Below the pieces are notes generated by a model. That model was not told the origin of the DNA. It did no database searches and saw nothing but the letters and a program-made list of their open reading frames with translations. Source: Brugia malayi (taxonomy: Eukaryota; Nematoda; Chromadorea; Rhabditida; Onchocercidae). Taken from it: a DNA stretch of 64,000 nt. A program made the position numbers and the translations under genes. The DNA lies in contig NW_025062479.1 of assembly GCF_000002995.4 (NCBI RefSeq), positions 3,059,721-3,123,720 of the forward strand, given 5' to 3'. Shown here in pieces: positions 24,822 to 45,032 of this stretch (position 1 is the stretch's first letter; the number at the start of each line of letters is the position of its first letter).

Positions 24822-26373
24822 TAAAGAAATGGATGTATTTCATGTGTCTATGCCATTTTTTTATTTTTCATTTTTTTCTTAACTTGATTAAATAGATTAT
24901 CCAATAATTTGTCAAGTATAAGAAAAAATTTCATATTCTTTTTTTTTCGTTTTTATTATAACTTTGGATGAAAATTTCCGCTTGACATAAAATTTCCATT
25001 TAACAATATTTTATTGAAGCACTGCTAACCAATATTATCTAAATTTTTCATCCTATGCATCTACTTTATTAACTAATTATAATATTATGATCATTCTATA
25101 GGATAACTATCTAAAAAAAAAAAAGGAAAAAAAAAAAAAACGGTTTAAAAAGAATTTCGAATAATGCTATAAATTATTATAGGAAATTTTTTCCCAGTGC
25201 AAATAATAAGTTCTTTAGCAAAATGTATGCTATAAGAGGAAACTCAGAAATTTGAAGTACGAATGCATTAAATTAATGAATTACTCAACGATAATTGTTG
25301 GCTCTCAGTATAATTAGTAATTTGCTGTCATCTTAGCATTCTTCATAATTAACGAAGAGGTCAGAGTTTGAATTAGTATAAATTTCTGGTGAAATTACTT
25401 GTTGCTTGAATTCTGATAGATCACTATGTGTCAAATGAAAATTATCTCAGCAAACACTTTCTTTAATAAATGATGATGGTGATAAATGATGACACAGGAC
25501 TAGGTAAGACTAATTAGTGCGAAAAAGTACTGTATTCTAACAATGAATTGACCTTTTAAATTGAAACAGTTCTAGTAATTTTTTCTTAAGTAAGCTTAAC
25601 AATACAATAACATGGCAAACAGCCTGTTTGATGAGTAGAATTATATATTCTTAACAAATTATTATAAGATTGTTAAGCGTTTAATGGTTTATCTACTACA
25701 GTGTACATTGTAATTATTATCATTAATTCTATCCACTTTTTTTTTTTTTATCCAGATATAAGTGTGACATTTGTGAATTGAAATTTATTGGATGCTAATT
25801 AATGTTTGTTTGAATAAAAGAATTAAGCAGTAAGGATAGAGCGAAAAAGATTTCGTTAATATTTTTAGACAATTTTTTTCTAAAAATATTAGCCAAAATT
25901 TTTAACATGATATAGCTGGAACAAACAATTTTTGAAATATCTGCTTGTTTGATGAAATCAACGAATGAATGAAGAACAATTGTTAGTGTCTGTTTATTTG
26001 TTTGTAGTTGAATGTTAAATACTTTTGATATAATAAAATAAATGGTGTTGATTGAGAACAAAAATTCTCAAATTCTGAGATGAAAATTTTATTAATGTTT
26101 GACAGATATAAGACGATTGAATAGATGTGATTAGAGATGTGGTGATTGTGAGTTATGCTGCTGAAATGAGCCCATCTCTTCCCTTCCCGCCTTTGGAATG
26201 TAAGAAAAAGATAAAGCAGTTGTTGCCTCCACTAAACAAACTTTAAACTGTGTAACTGATTAATTAGCCATGTTAATTAGTTGTTTGAAAATGCGCTTTG
26301 TGTCATTTGTTGACCCCAGAATTATGCTATTCTGCACCAGATAATTCCTATCAACAACCAGTAACTATCAATT

Positions 26374-26398
26374 TATATATATATATATATATATATAT
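26374..26398. repeat. (TA)n microsatellite
   Basis: Uninterrupted TA dinucleotide run of about 12 units. Confidence 0.95.
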
Positions 26399-29300
26399 TT
26401 TCATCATTATATATATCATCTTTTTAATCTAATACTTTACTTTATTAGTAACTAATAAGCAATAGCAGCATTTGTCATTAATCGTACACTCGAGTTATTT
26501 ATAAGTAAGCATAATTATCAGTAGTTACAAATCAGTGCCATTCATTCAATTGTTTCTCAGATGGTCCTTTCTTTAAAGTTTTTTACTGTTATCACTTTCC
26601 ACTTCGACCTGAATTTTCCAAATATCTGACCTTTGTTTTTTAACTAAGCGAAAATAAAGCCTTCATTTTTATTCAAAATGAACTTTAATAACTAAACTTT
26701 GTTTGGCGGAAAGCTTTTAACAGTGCAGTAAATTTATTTTGGCGGGTTATGGATTTGTTTCTAACAACGTTTTGTTGGACATGATTTATACAAATGCTAT
26801 AGCATTGAAATTTCGACAGTAGTCAGATGGATGAAGCCAAAGTGAAAAATCCAATGAGAAACTACAATGATTGCTTTCAAATAGCTTGAGAAGAATTCAC
26901 TGTTGATTGATGAGAATGTTAAATGGCTGAAAGTGTGGTTATCAAAAAGTGATGAGTTGGGAAAATGATACGATAAGCTTTCAAGCTAGTGAATGCATTA
27001 GCGCATTTTCAAAGAAATAACTTCATGGTCGTTAATCAAATGAAAAGAAAAACGATTGAAATGATGTACTAAAATGAATTCAAGCTATTTAGCAAAAAAG
27101 AATGATTTGAAAAACAATGAATAATTTCTATCCAAATTGAAGAGGAAAAAATTGGTCCCACGATAAAGAAAATGAGGCAAAATATGGATAGATAAGCGGA
27201 TTCCAATTAGATCATCCAGTAAGTTCATTATTCGTTTTCAAGATTCACAAGAGTAATCAATTGATTCTAATGATGATGGATGAACAAAGCCAATAATTAT
27301 TATCCTAAGTAGACCGCTTGTCAAAATGATCCATCAATTACTCAATTTATTTCTTTATTATTTCTCTTAAAACTTGAGACCGCCTAAATGGTCGGTATCA
27401 TTACAGTCAGTTTGTATTCAAATTATTATATTCTGTATATGATTAAGGATAATCCTATCGATTTGGGCTATCACTTTCTCATAATAAGACTAATTTCCAA
27501 GCAATTTCTTCAGTTCCAAAAATTCTATCTATTACAAAGACACATCCATATAGAAAAATGACATATCCTTGTGTTATAGTGATAAAAATAATACTACGGA
27601 GTTCAGTGATATGCTATATTTGGCTTTTGTTAGTGAGACATAAGCTGAATGAAAAAAATGGATTTGTTTTATTCCTATCTTCATAATATCAACCGGTATT
27701 TAAACTGAAAATATTAGAAATTATTAAATTTTAACTTTTATGAGCTTCCTCAATAGTTATAAGTTTTTTTTTTTTTTTTTTTTGCTTTTATGCTTAAAAT
27801 ATAAGAAAACAAATATTTTTCCTTAATTACAACTATAAAAAGCTATGGCCGCAATATAACTATTTTAAAAAAATTGAAAGGGAATGGTGACGGAGATTTT
27901 TACTGTTCAAGGAAGACTTTAAATAATATCAATAGATCTGAATATGCATTTGAGCATTCATTTAAATATTATTTGATTTTTGATAATCATCTAAAATAGT
28001 TGATGCTATTGCTGTTGTTGTTGTCGTTTTTTAATACGAAATGGATTTAATTTAGTGATATTATATCAAGTAATGCTATTTTGAGATTCAAGTGATGAAA
28101 TCAGAATGGAATTGTTAATCATCGTGACGGCATTATAGTGCTACAAGCTAAAATTGCTTCCTATAGAATGTGCTGACGATGGATTATTAGCTTTGGTCTA
28201 AATTAATGGGAAAAATTATTAGGGATTGCTTAATCGACTATATTCTTATAATTGTTGATTTATGTCGTTTCAGAGGTCATAATATTTTTTGATTGAAGTA
28301 TGAGAGCTTGTAAGTCAGGAACATATTATAAGTTCAAACCAAAATGATGAATAATAAAAAGATTAGCTAGAAAGGAGCTTGAACAGCCGTACCAAAAATT
28401 TTATAGACTGTTAATTGCTATTGCTCAGTCAAAGAACCCTAATCGAAGGAAGTGCAATCATAAATGTTTATTGTGAGTTTTCGAATGTCGAATAATGTAA
28501 GCAAACAGGTTCTATCTCGTGGACATTCTCGATGCAGCTGTTTCAATGAAATCAATTTATTACTGGACATTACCATTTAATATCTTCCCGCTCCAAAAAC
28601 TTTTTTCTTTCACCTTCTTCATTTACTCTCCTCTCCTTCTTTTCTCCACCTTTTGTTTTCATCTTTTTGTACTTGTCAGCTTTTTAAATCCCACTATTTT
28701 CCTTTTTCGATTCTCAGATTATGCTTAAACTGCTTTTTCCTTCTTCGTTCGCATTATCGTTCAAATCATAAGCTGTGATTAAAGTATTCTTAATGACATC
28801 AGTTAAGGTTAAGCTTGAAAATTTTCTGTGCAAAATATTTTTTCAATTTAATATATTTCGACTTTAATTGGAAAAAGTGTTAGCTTCAAAACAATCATTT
28901 TAACCAGAATTCTAAATAATATACGTAAGGTACTGATGACTTGTAGAGTGAATGGATCAGAATATTTGATATAGCATATCTATACATATTTGAATATGCC
29001 CCGTCGTAGGTGGTTATCTCGGAAGAATAGTCATAAAAAAATTTTGACTCGCTACATTAAAAATCAATTAAAAACTGGGAAATTCTGTAGATTTTGAGAA
29101 AAAGAAAGAAATGAAAAGTGAAGGGAAAAGGAAGAAGGAGGATGAAAGACGTGAAGAAGTGTGAACCGGATCATTGAGATCGACATCAATTTCCGGACGG
29201 AAGAAGGGAAAAGGAAGACCAAATCTATCTATCAGCATCCTTCACACCGATTGGCCAGTAATCTAATCGAAAGGGGCATAGTATTATTGCTTATTCGAGC

Positions 29301-30162
29301 CTATATTGCATCATGCTACTGCTCATTTCACTTCCTCATGGGGCCAATTTTCTTTCCTGACGATGAAAACCACCGTTCTTTCCAAAAAAAGAAAAAAAAA
29401 ATATGCAAATTGATGAAGATTGCGGCAATAGAGAAAGCTGGAAATTAACTATTAAATAATGAATCCACTTTTAGCTCTATCCGTTCATTATGATAATTAC
29501 TTAATCAACATATCTTCCATCTCTAATTTATTTTGTTCCATTTTTTCATTATTTTCCTTTCCATTAACTTATCCATTCTTCATTTTTATTTCTTATAATT
29601 TTAGATAATTGGCATAGCTACAATTATTTATTTTTTACATTTTATTCTGTATGCAATCTGAGGGCTACACAAAACATTACCAATTTATAAGTACAGTAAT
29701 TAAAATGCAATTGTCTTACAATACAGAAATTTGCAACAAATTAAATTGGACAAATATCTTACCAGTTCTAGATTCAAAACACAAAGTATGTTGCTGCATT
29801 TCCTTCTAAATCTTTTATCAATTAACACGAACTAATTAGAATGAATGCAAACGAAATTAGTGAGATAGTTTATTTTGATGTTTTAATTTTCTTAAAATAC
29901 TGAAATTTAGATAATAAATTCAGTAGTTTTTGGAAAATAAAGCAAAAAAGTAGTGGCAATGAATTATATATAGTATAAGAGAAGCTAATGACTTATCGAA
30001 TCACCGTTTCCTTGCGACACATCTGTAAATATCAAATATGGATACCAAATATTCTATCTTTCCTTTTTAATAATAAGGATATATCTTATAAAAACTTAAT
30101 ATGTGGTTAATTTTTTATTAAAAAAACCTTCTAATTCAAACTTATTACATAGCTAGTTCAAA

Positions 30163-30194
30163 TTAATCAAAATTTTTGACAAAATTTTGATTAA
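30163..30194. repeat. Perfect inverted repeat, 14-bp arms
   Basis: ttaatcaaaatttt and its exact complement flank a 4-base loop (tgac). It lies in the gene desert. Confidence 0.8.
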
Positions 30195-32055
30195 AATTTC
30201 AATTCAACTTTAACAGTGTTAATCTTTACCGCACTAATTCTTCTGTTAGAAATTCTATGGAATGCCAAAATTACTAATGATTTATCTGTGGTGACGATAT
30301 AATCTTATAAGTGTATTCATCTCGAAAGATGTTAAATCTTTGTCCAATATTTTTTATACCGTATCATTCATTTCATGTTGGATCATATCGCTTATTTATA
30401 ATGTAGTAAAAAGTTTGTCCAACATTTTTCATTAAAAAGCAGAAGTAATAAGTTGCAAATTAAATTTATTCTGCAGTGTTTATATTGCAATTAATATCAA
30501 TTGCCTTTTTTTTTTCTTTCTTTTCTTTTTTGCTGCAACAGCAATTTATTAATAAATCTTTAGTGAATTAGTTTTCTTAATGAAAACAAACTAAGCAGCT
30601 AACAGTTTCCTACCAATTTGTCAGCTTACAACACAACACCTGTTAATTTTTCACGTCATAACGATGGTGTAGAAGTAATAAATCTTGAAAAAGCTTTAGT
30701 TATACAAATAAATAGATTATTTACATCAGCAAAATTTTAGCAATCACTCAATAACGTTATCTTTATTTTGAAGTCCATGCTAATCTGTCATTATCATAAA
30801 TAAAATGCTATTTTAATGTCATGCGGAAGTTAATAAACAAAAAATCACGTTGATTCGTGCTTAAATGATAGAATAAAATGTCTACATAATGTGAAATATA
30901 GCATTTTTGTTTCAAATTTTGATAAATACAAACCTACAGGAACAGAATTATAATTTATTCTATAAAATTCATAAAGCTAACAAAAATTCCCGCAATTGCG
31001 TGCATGCTTTTAAAGGAAAATTATGTGCGCTTGTTGTTTTATGGTAAAATTTCTTCTTGTCCACTTCTTAATTCCTTTTTCAGCTACAAAGTTTCTTCAC
31101 GAATTTTTCTCTCATTTTTTCTTCTGATATATGTTTAAAAAACAAAACAAAAAACAAATAAATGAGTGGTGGGTGAAATTATGCTACGGAAGCTACCCAG
31201 AATGGATTCAGCAAAGGAAATGAGTTAACAACATAAGCTTTTGAGGTGTCATTGCTAAATTAGGTAATTACGAAAATTTGAAGGCGATTAAATTGCAATA
31301 AGGAAAGGTTAATGACAATTTGGTGAGGGCACCAGCTGCTTAATTAATTCATTTCTTGTAATAAAAGCACATAATGCAATTGTCTGCATCTTTGCTTGTT
31401 TGTGCCAACATGTTAAATCAACATGCGCAACCACCCTAAGCTTTTCACTTTTCATAGCTACTGGCAATAGTTGGATACGGTAGCATTATGCAAAGTATAA
31501 TATGCTTCAATTTTATCGATGTTTTTTTTTTCCATTTTTGTTTATCCTTTCAATATTTTTGTATATTTTTTAAGATAATAAGAAGATTGAAACAAAAAAA
31601 AAAAAAAAAAAATTAAATAGCTCAGATAAAGATGAAAATTTATGGAAGAATATAGACAATAATAATATGAACGAGAGGAAGAATTTAATGTAATAGTTTA
31701 TGACCGGAAATAATGAATAAACTATCTATTGTTTTATCACTGTTAAATTTATCTCTTTCCCCTTTCCCCCTCCAAAAAAAAAAAAAAAAAAAAAAGATAG
31801 CAATATAATGATGCTATCTTGGAAAATTAATACTAATCATAACTGATGTTAACTTATCAGCGAATGCAAAAGTAGGTTTCTATATAGTAGCTTGGATGAT
31901 AATGATAAAAATTTTGATAAAATTGTTTTCTAGTATTGCTTTAATTCGTATTGCCATTATATAGCTAAAAATGTTGTGGTAATTTAAGAAGACTAAACTG
32001 AAATATTTATAAAAGGATGAGAAATGAGAAAATAATGATGGAATTTTAACTGTGC

Positions 32056-32078
32056 TATATATATATATATATATATAT
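32056..32078. repeat. (TA)n microsatellite
   Basis: Uninterrupted TA dinucleotide run of about 11 units. Confidence 0.95.
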
Positions 32079-33115
32079 TCATAACTGAGATCCGTGTATG
32101 GAGTGAGCATTAGAAAGAAGTAATTAAGCATTTCAGTGAGCTATTTGAAAGTTGTTAAAAATGAAGAGGAAAGCATTTAGGAGCAAGTGGCAATTATAAT
32201 GACCCATCAATTTCACTTATTAGATCTGTTTCCCAGAGGAGGAGCAGAATCTCATTGGATGATAATAGTTGGAGGATGGATGGGTTGGTGTTGTATAGAC
32301 AGCGGTACTCGTCTTCATTCATTTCTCAATCAACTCCCTAGTTTCATGATACTTCATCTCATGCATTGACGCTTTTTATTGGCATATGAAATTTTGTTAC
32401 ATTTTTAAGAATCATCACAATCATAAATTGTAATCAGTACTGGTCAGTTATCAGTAATATTAAACTAACATCACTATTGTAACTTCTAATAATTTACTAC
32501 TAATATTTTCATAATCATTGTTGCAATTAACATTTGTAAAACATTATCACATTCATCATAAACACTTCCATAAAGTAACATGATTATAATTGTAGTCATT
32601 ACCAATCCACACCATTATCATTATCATCATCACCATCATCATTCCTACCCTGTTGCATTGGATGATGGTGCCGTTAACAGCGGGAGCAATACTACAAAAT
32701 TGCTGAAAGTAAAGCAAATTAATCGGGTGTGGGAGGTACCACTCACCGTTTTTGATGCCCGATAAGTAAACGGTAGAGGGAGGAACAAGTTTGCTATTGC
32801 TACTGCAGTTCGTTTACCATTTCACTGCAGGTAACTGCGGTTGGCATGAATCCGATGGTATTTCTATATTTGGATTTATTCGGATAGGATGGGCCTCGAT
32901 GCAATTTTTTTTTATTGTCTCTTACCGGTTTTGATCATTTGCTGCTCTGAAATTTTGTGTAAATTCTAAAATGGTACCATTTGTAACCGAAAATTGCGAC
33001 CGCCTTTATGTTATTGTTTTCCATGCATTCCATTCAATAGCGTAACTTTTGACACACAAGTAATTGGTCTTTTTTTTTTTTTTGAATCTAAATTAATTTA
33101 TTATCCACTTGTTTT

Positions 33116-33147
33116 ATTTATACATACTCATAATAGTATGTATAAAT
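33116..33147. repeat. Perfect inverted repeat upstream of vab-15
   Basis: atttatacatact and its exact complement (13 bp each) flank cataat. It ends about 175 bp before the vab-15 start codon. It could be a hairpin or a dimeric binding site; function unknown. Confidence 0.7.
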
Positions 33148-33321
33148 AATATGATCTACAGTTATAAAGTTGCAAAGTATCATCATACATGTATTTTTAG
33201 CAGTACCAACATTGATCGTCAACTTTTCAAATTATATTCATATGTATTATATTCATCACTAACAGTTCACTTATAATTTTGTTACCTTTATTCCTTTTCA
33301 GGAACTTAACACCAGTAGCCA

Positions 33322-38800
<5,479 letters not shown>

Positions 38801-41800
38801 AATTTGATTGAATTCATATCTTTTATTTGTTATAGTTATTGTTCTATATTACCAATTGGTTTTTGTTACATAGTTACTGTAAAAGTCTTAAAGCTAAAAG
38901 AAATGTTCCAATAAGAAAATGTTTAAGAATCAAATTGATATAAGCAAAGGAATAATAACGATTGATAGTGAAGTAGGATGAAAGAAAAGTGTGGAAGTGC
39001 TGAAAATGGTTAAATATGATGACAATGACCTTTCTATTGCACTAATTACAAATTTTCAACAACTTTGAAATCATAACACTCCTTGCTAATTCATTATTAT
39101 TGCTTATCTTTTTCTATTATCCTACTCTAAAGCATCGTATTTTTGTATAATATCGAATAACGTTGTATAATTGATCTCTTATTGGTTACTGGTATGCAAT
39201 AGCTGTTGTAGAAGCAGAAAATGGAACTGCAATACAACATCGGGATATTTTCTTAGGATCAGGGAGTTCCCATTTCAATCATCTTGTACGATTTTCACGA
39301 AATCTTTTGCAGATTTAGGATTTTGTTATTTCTTGATAAACAATCATCATTACTTCCTTTTCTATACTTTCTCCCCACTGTGTATTACAAATTTCAAAGT
39401 AATGTAATTTGATTTTTTTGCAACGAAAAGTATATAGTTGACAAAATTCGAAAATGTTTATTATATATTGATTCTTATGAATTATATATTACTGTTTGAT
39501 GATACATGATATCGATTAAGTTACAAAGTTTTACCTAACATTTCGATGAATAATGATATGTGTTTAATGATAAGAAGTGGGAACACTTTAGGTTTATTGT
39601 TACAAATCGATTGTTTCTATGAAATTAGTACGATGAAGTTTAACAGTCTGATACAAATATTCAATCATTTGAAATCATTTGTGCCATGTTTAGATGGATG
39701 AGAAAAGGAATACGACAAATAAGTTATTAACATATATTGATTTTATAGCAGAAAATTTTTGTCCAGAAGAAATTAGCTAAGTTAAAAACTTTTCAAACAT
39801 CCTTTCTGCAACCCTTTCATATATTGTAACTGTGACACTTTATTACTTATTTTCGTTCTAAAAGTTTGCATATATATGTAAAAATTGTTTATATTGTAAA
39901 CACGGTAAATTCCTGAATGATATCTCATTTTTTTGAATCAGTTTATTTTGTTGATTCCATAATTAGATATGGTGATATAGAAAAGTAGCAAATTTGATAA
40001 AATGTGAAAAGTATCTTTTTGTTCAGTGAAACAAATCAAATATTATCATCATTTTTTTTTTTTTCAGCAATTCATATCTTAATCATTTATCATTTTACTA
40101 CAACTTATATGACAATGGAAACGTATAAAATGAATAATGTCTCTTAAAAGTAACATTGCTGCATTATGATTATAGATAGGCAAGTATTATTAGCTTTCGA
40201 AGAATGGTCGTAATGTTAGCTGACCGTTTAACCACTTACTTTAATCTATCTATTGATTATATCTATGATTATTGAACTTCGCTTTCCATGGATTTCAAAT
40301 AATGATTGATGGATAGTAATGTTTTACTTTAAAACATTAGCAAATTTTGATTGAAATCATATCGATTGGTTTTTCATGGAAAAAAAAGGAAATGTCTATG
40401 CAAAATTAAAGACGGATTTTTTGATTTTTGAAAACTAGCAAAACTTTTCTCTCGCATTTTTCCCTACTGGAAATACAAAATGCTCATAATTGTTAGTATT
40501 ATTATTATTATTATATTAACAAAACCAAAGAAAAAATGCGGCAAATCCTGATCCTCCAACTATATTCTCACGGGACCTTCAAGTGTGAGAAGATTCAATT
40601 TGGGAATAACTTTGATTTTTGGAATTAAGAAAGGCCTAGGTAAGAGTAAGCGGTTAATTTTCAAGTACTTTAATAGAGAGAAAAGTGTGAAACATAATCG
40701 GTCACAGCTGTCCACTGAGATGGCGACAATTCGGCGCCTTCAACCTTTCTCTTCTTTCTTGCTCACAACGTGAGTATTAACTGTTGGGAAAGACAGCATC
40801 ATGTTGTAATTGTTTAAATGAAATCATTAATTACGACAACAGTCTTCCGGTAGGTTTAGAGAATGGCGAAAAGAAGGAGATGAAGGGAATGTTTGTAATC
40901 GACCGATGAAATGTTTGGGGTTGCTTTCCTCCGGAAAGTTTATCAGGCGATAGCTTTCAATACGCCCTTTGGAGCAATGATAGATAAATTAGCTCTGACA
41001 AATAGAATTCCGATAAAATATTAACACATCTTTTCACGTATGTGAAGTGAATTCGATGTGTAATTTTGAGCACATTTAAGATATTACAGAAGTTACGTGA
41101 AAAAGAAGGAAAGTAACTGCTATACAAATCTATCACACACGTTTTCCATTTTCCTACTTTATTAGCACAAAATAGAAACATAAAATAGTAGAATGAAAAT
41201 TTTTCATATAGACAAGCAAAACTACCGGCGGACGGGCTGGCGGGAAAATAAAACGAGGCAGGAAGACAATAAGAAGAGATGGTGAATGGAGAGAGAGAGA
41301 GAGGATAGAAAGAAGAAAAAAGGAAAAGGGGAAGAGGTTAAGAATGATACAGGTCATAAATAATATCACAAATTTTAATGAAAATTTCTTTTTTTAAATG
41401 AATTTCGTTATTATCATCGTAATGTAAAGGGGCTGACGGATTTTTCCATTAAACTAATTAACTCATTTTTTAGTGTTATTAGAAAAAAAAAAGCGGAAAA
41501 GAGAGAGAGAGAGAGAAAAAAAAAAACAAACAAATAATGTTCACGGCTATTCAGTCAAATGACGAGAAAAATTAGAATTTGATATAAATCAAATACATTT
41601 TGCATCAGTTTTTTACGCACATTTTTGTCGGCATCATTACCTTATGAGAAAAAATATTACCCTTACGGGTAGTAATGAGGATGGAAATGCAAGGAAGGGT
41701 CGAAAGGTTTGGGTATTAATGTAGTTAAATGATTATCGATAATTAACTAATTCCTAAATGTTATCTCCACGAAATGACCCCATACTACATGGCATTATCA

Positions 41801-43100
41801 GACATTTTCTATTATTAACATTGATCTTTCTAAAATTTTTTGGCGTTATGTTTATTACCCAATTATTTGAACAATCTGCATGAAACATATATATTAAGTA
41901 AAATGCAATTCTACACTATCTCGTCTTCCTTACTTCCCTTTTCCTCTCTCTTTCTCTCACTTTTCAACCCTTTACAGATTATTCATTTTCATCTTTTGTC
42001 TCTTAAAATTGACAACTTATTTTAACTTACTTCAAATAGAAGTTAAAAAAATAGCTCACTTTTTTATTTATTTTAAATAATAAAATAACTTATTTTTTAC
42101 ACTGTTAATATAATTTGTTTTAAAATAAGTTAATTTTTTTATGTATTATTGAATATTCTCATTTAAAAAAGAAAAAAACTAGCAGTCTGTTTAGTTTCAG
42201 CTTGTTTAATTATGTTTGCAAAGCAAATTAGAAACAATCGTTTATAGCTAATTTATTCTAATTAAATGTATCGTTAAATTGCGCTTGTTATCATGCGAAT
42301 AACCAAAAAATACTGGGAAAAACTTCTTAGTGTCAAAGGTTGCAGCAAATCTTATTTTTGAAATCCATGAAACTCCATCTCATTTTTTCTTTTTTACAGC
42401 GTTGAGAAGTATCAAAATTTAAAATATTACAAGATTTCCAACATTTTATGGTTTTTTATTAATTATCTTCACAGTCAATTTTTTTTTCCTTTTTTGTCTT
42501 TTTGCCTTCATTATTTACTGTGATAATATTCATTTCTGATGTCTATAATTTGTGCTAGAGACGAAACAGCATGATTTTTCACATGAATAAGCTATTGATG
42601 TAATATTACTCAGAAAAAGAAAATTGCTAACTGATAGTTATTTTGCAAATATTATTATCATTACTATTACTATCACTATTATTGTCTCAATGCATAGGAT
42701 TGTTAAATGATGGAAAATATTAATCATTGATGTGAAGTTTGCGATATCAAATATAATTTACTTGCATCTACGAAATAATCTATAGAACTCTTTTCCCTTA
42801 ATATAATATTGCAATTGTGTTTGTTGATGAAATTTAATGAAAAAAGAAAAAGGGAAAAAGAAAAGAGGATAGCAATCTTAGCGATGAGTGTCCAAATTTT
42901 CAATATAAAATACTGAGTGACATAAAAACAAACAGATTGAAGGAATGCTAAAAATAATGAGATGTGGGATGCTTGATAAGAAATGAAAGTCTAATTTAGT
43001 TTATCAATAATTCACAACTAAAATTAAAGTTAGCTGCTAAAGCGCTACATCCAGTTGCTGTGCTCTTTAATAGAATATGAGTTATTTGTAAGCAGAACGT
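38801..43100. other. Spacer downstream of vab-15
   Basis: AT-rich, with a GC-richer stretch at about 40690-40960. There the plus strand has a short frame ending MATIRRLQPF before a donor-like gtgagt (40769), and the minus strand is open for about 53 codons (ending SLNLPEDCCRN). Purine-rich (ga)n patches lie at about 41290-41310 and 41500-41520. No gene is confirmed. Confidence 0.4.
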
Positions 43101-43403
43101 ATGTGCTATTTGATGTCTCAATGTCAATGTCTATTAGTAATATGTTCATCAAGTGCATTGGCTTCTTCAGCACGAGAAGTTGCTCATCCACGTGAAATAC
43201 CGCATCATCATGAATACGTTGGATTGCTCATACCTGAACATATTACTAATAGCCTTGTAACATCTACAGTTCTAGAGGAAATGCCTCTTCAGGTATGCAT
43301 TTTTTAAATATGTTATCACCACCATTTTGTTATCGTTATAGCAATTATCCAATGTCCAAGAGTATATGTCTTTCAAATAAAATGGAAACTTATGTTGATT
43401 TGG

Positions 43404-43436
<33 letters not shown>

Positions 43437-43810
43437 CTCATAATTAGCAATTGCTTTTTCATATTTGTTCTTTTTTCTTAAAGTTTCATTTTTATTGACA
43501 AGAACAATTCAAAGTTGCTATGATTTTGAAAGATTAACGGCATATTTGAAATATGTATTGGATTTCACATTTACTCTCAAAATCTGTCATGAAAATGAGA
43601 TAGTCCACAGATGTCATCAGATAATTATTACTGAGCAAATAGAGCTTTTGAAAGATGTCATACTTTAGCGTCTTTCGTGGCTTTCAACTACCACCTGTAA
43701 AAATAGGAACTTTACAGGCGCGAACTACGCATCAGCCAGTAATTTTGACACATGCACCGGATAGACGTATTACAAAACAAAATGAAACTGGAACAAGCGT
43801 AAAGATCTAA
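43101..43810 (+). CDS. Small secreted protein, function unknown
   Basis: Two exons (43101-43292, 43718-43810) join at a phase 0 intron (gtatgc ... ctttacag) to give 94 residues. The N-terminus MCYLMSQCQCLLVICSSSAL is a plausible signal peptide, with a cut after ALASSA. The mature part is about 70 residues, His/Pro-rich at first (REVAHPREIPHHHEYVG), then LLIPEHITNSLVTSTVLEE, then a basic polar tail. There are no cysteines after the signal and no known motif. A peptide-precursor role is possible, but the only dibasic site is DRRIT. A further upstream exon cannot be excluded. The intron holds a (TA)13 run and an unrelated open frame. Confidence 0.6.
43404..43430. repeat. (TA)13 microsatellite in intron
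   Basis: Uninterrupted TA run inside the intron of the small secreted protein gene. Confidence 0.95.
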
Positions 43811-45032
43811 GGTTATTGGTTTTCTGCTAAAACAATGTCAGTTCCATGATCCATTCAGTACTGTATAGCTTACCATAGCAATATTTCCTAAATCTTTACC
43901 CGTAACTCTAAATTTTGCTGATATGAACTACTTACGTGTAAAGAAGTAGTCAAGGATTTCCTTCCCAGGAAAAAAAAACGAAAGATTAAATTAGGATAAA
44001 ATTCTTTAGAGTTTCTCTAAAATTCTTTAGACTTTTCTTTCTTAATTCTTTAGAGTAAAATAAAGTGCCCGTTACCACTAAAATACTACCACGCTTTACT
44101 CTATTAATGTCAGTTAGTTATTGATTTCTTGTGTACACTGAAATGGCTTAAAAAGTACTTTCACACCTGTCAACATGACTTGGATTAATTTCTTCCTTTC
44201 ATATTACTTCTTCCCGTTTCAGGATCTGTTTTCCAAAGACAGCTCAAGTATTTCCTTTAGAAGGACCTTGGTTAAGATGTACAGGATCAGATCGATAAGC
44301 AGGACATTAGTTAAGTATACCAAACTAAAACCATGTTAAATGAAAACATTTTATTTGAAGTGTTGCTTTTTAGCATTATTCCAATATCTGAGTAATATCA
44401 CTCAGATGACGACTCCACGGAATAGAAAAAATAAATGCCATATATGAACAAAAAATTCATGAATACATCAATAACATAACAGTGAGCTAACTTTATAGAA
44501 ATACTTTGCAAACTAGCTATTATCGAAAAAGCACCGAGATGAAACAAGGTACATGAGTTACATTAACACATAAAACGATCAAGAGTTCCAAATCTCATAA
44601 AAAAACCAATGGCAATAAAATGCAGTATATTATTAAAGTAACAGTGATCTTATATCAGTGGCAACTGAAAAAAAAAAAAAAAAAAACCTAGTAGAAATTG
44701 AACCTGTAACATATGATTAACTTTCATTAACAAAAAAACTGAAGTGAAAAAAGATTAAGCACAACGGCCGATAGTTAAATATTGTATGACTGCTCCAGTA
44801 TATCTGAAACAACTTCGAATTATTACCTTGCTTTCTAGTAAAACTGAGCAATAAAAAAAAGGAAAAAAGTTGACTGTAACACGTACAAGTTTATAAAATT
44901 AAGCAGCAATCTTACAGAAACATCTTCCAAGTTCTCACAAAGTTACTTTCAATAATCGGTCGAACTCTTTAAACTCCCACCAGTAAATCTGCAACAAAGA
45001 ACAAACTAGTTATCCAGAGAGCTTAGAGAACT
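43811..45032. other. Spacer between convergent genes
   Basis: Lies between the stop codons of the secreted-protein gene (+) and the Rab40-type gene (-). AT-rich, with a poly-A run at about 44667-44686. It is presumably 3' UTR on both sides; no gene is seen. Confidence 0.5.

Larger units (their letters stand above)
23596..33321. other. Gene-poor AT-rich region
   Basis: Nearly 10 kb between the attractin stop and the vab-15 start with no recognised gene. It contains several AT microsatellites, poly-A/T tracts and a few GC-richer patches (about 29150-29350, 32190-32370, 32640-32840). The patches close to vab-15 could hold regulatory elements. Open frames in them (for example 29161-29448 and 32196-32369) show no family resemblance. 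Confidence 0.5.

Noticed and set aside
28519..28728. 69-codon Phe/Leu-rich frame
   Set aside because: Non-ATG start in a pyrimidine-rich stretch; low-complexity composition typical of chance frames.
29161..29448. 95-codon frame in a GC-richer patch
   Set aside because: Starts with GTG, has a poly-Lys run from poly-A and resembles no family; not supportable as a gene.
32580..32765. Plus-strand frame with a run of histidines
   Set aside because: The His run comes from a (CAT/CAC) simple repeat; the rest matches no family and has no splice support.
43465..43668. Open frame of 67 codons between the two exons of the secreted protein gene
   Set aside because: No ATG start, no good splice sites; the phase 0 junction of the flanking exons works without it.
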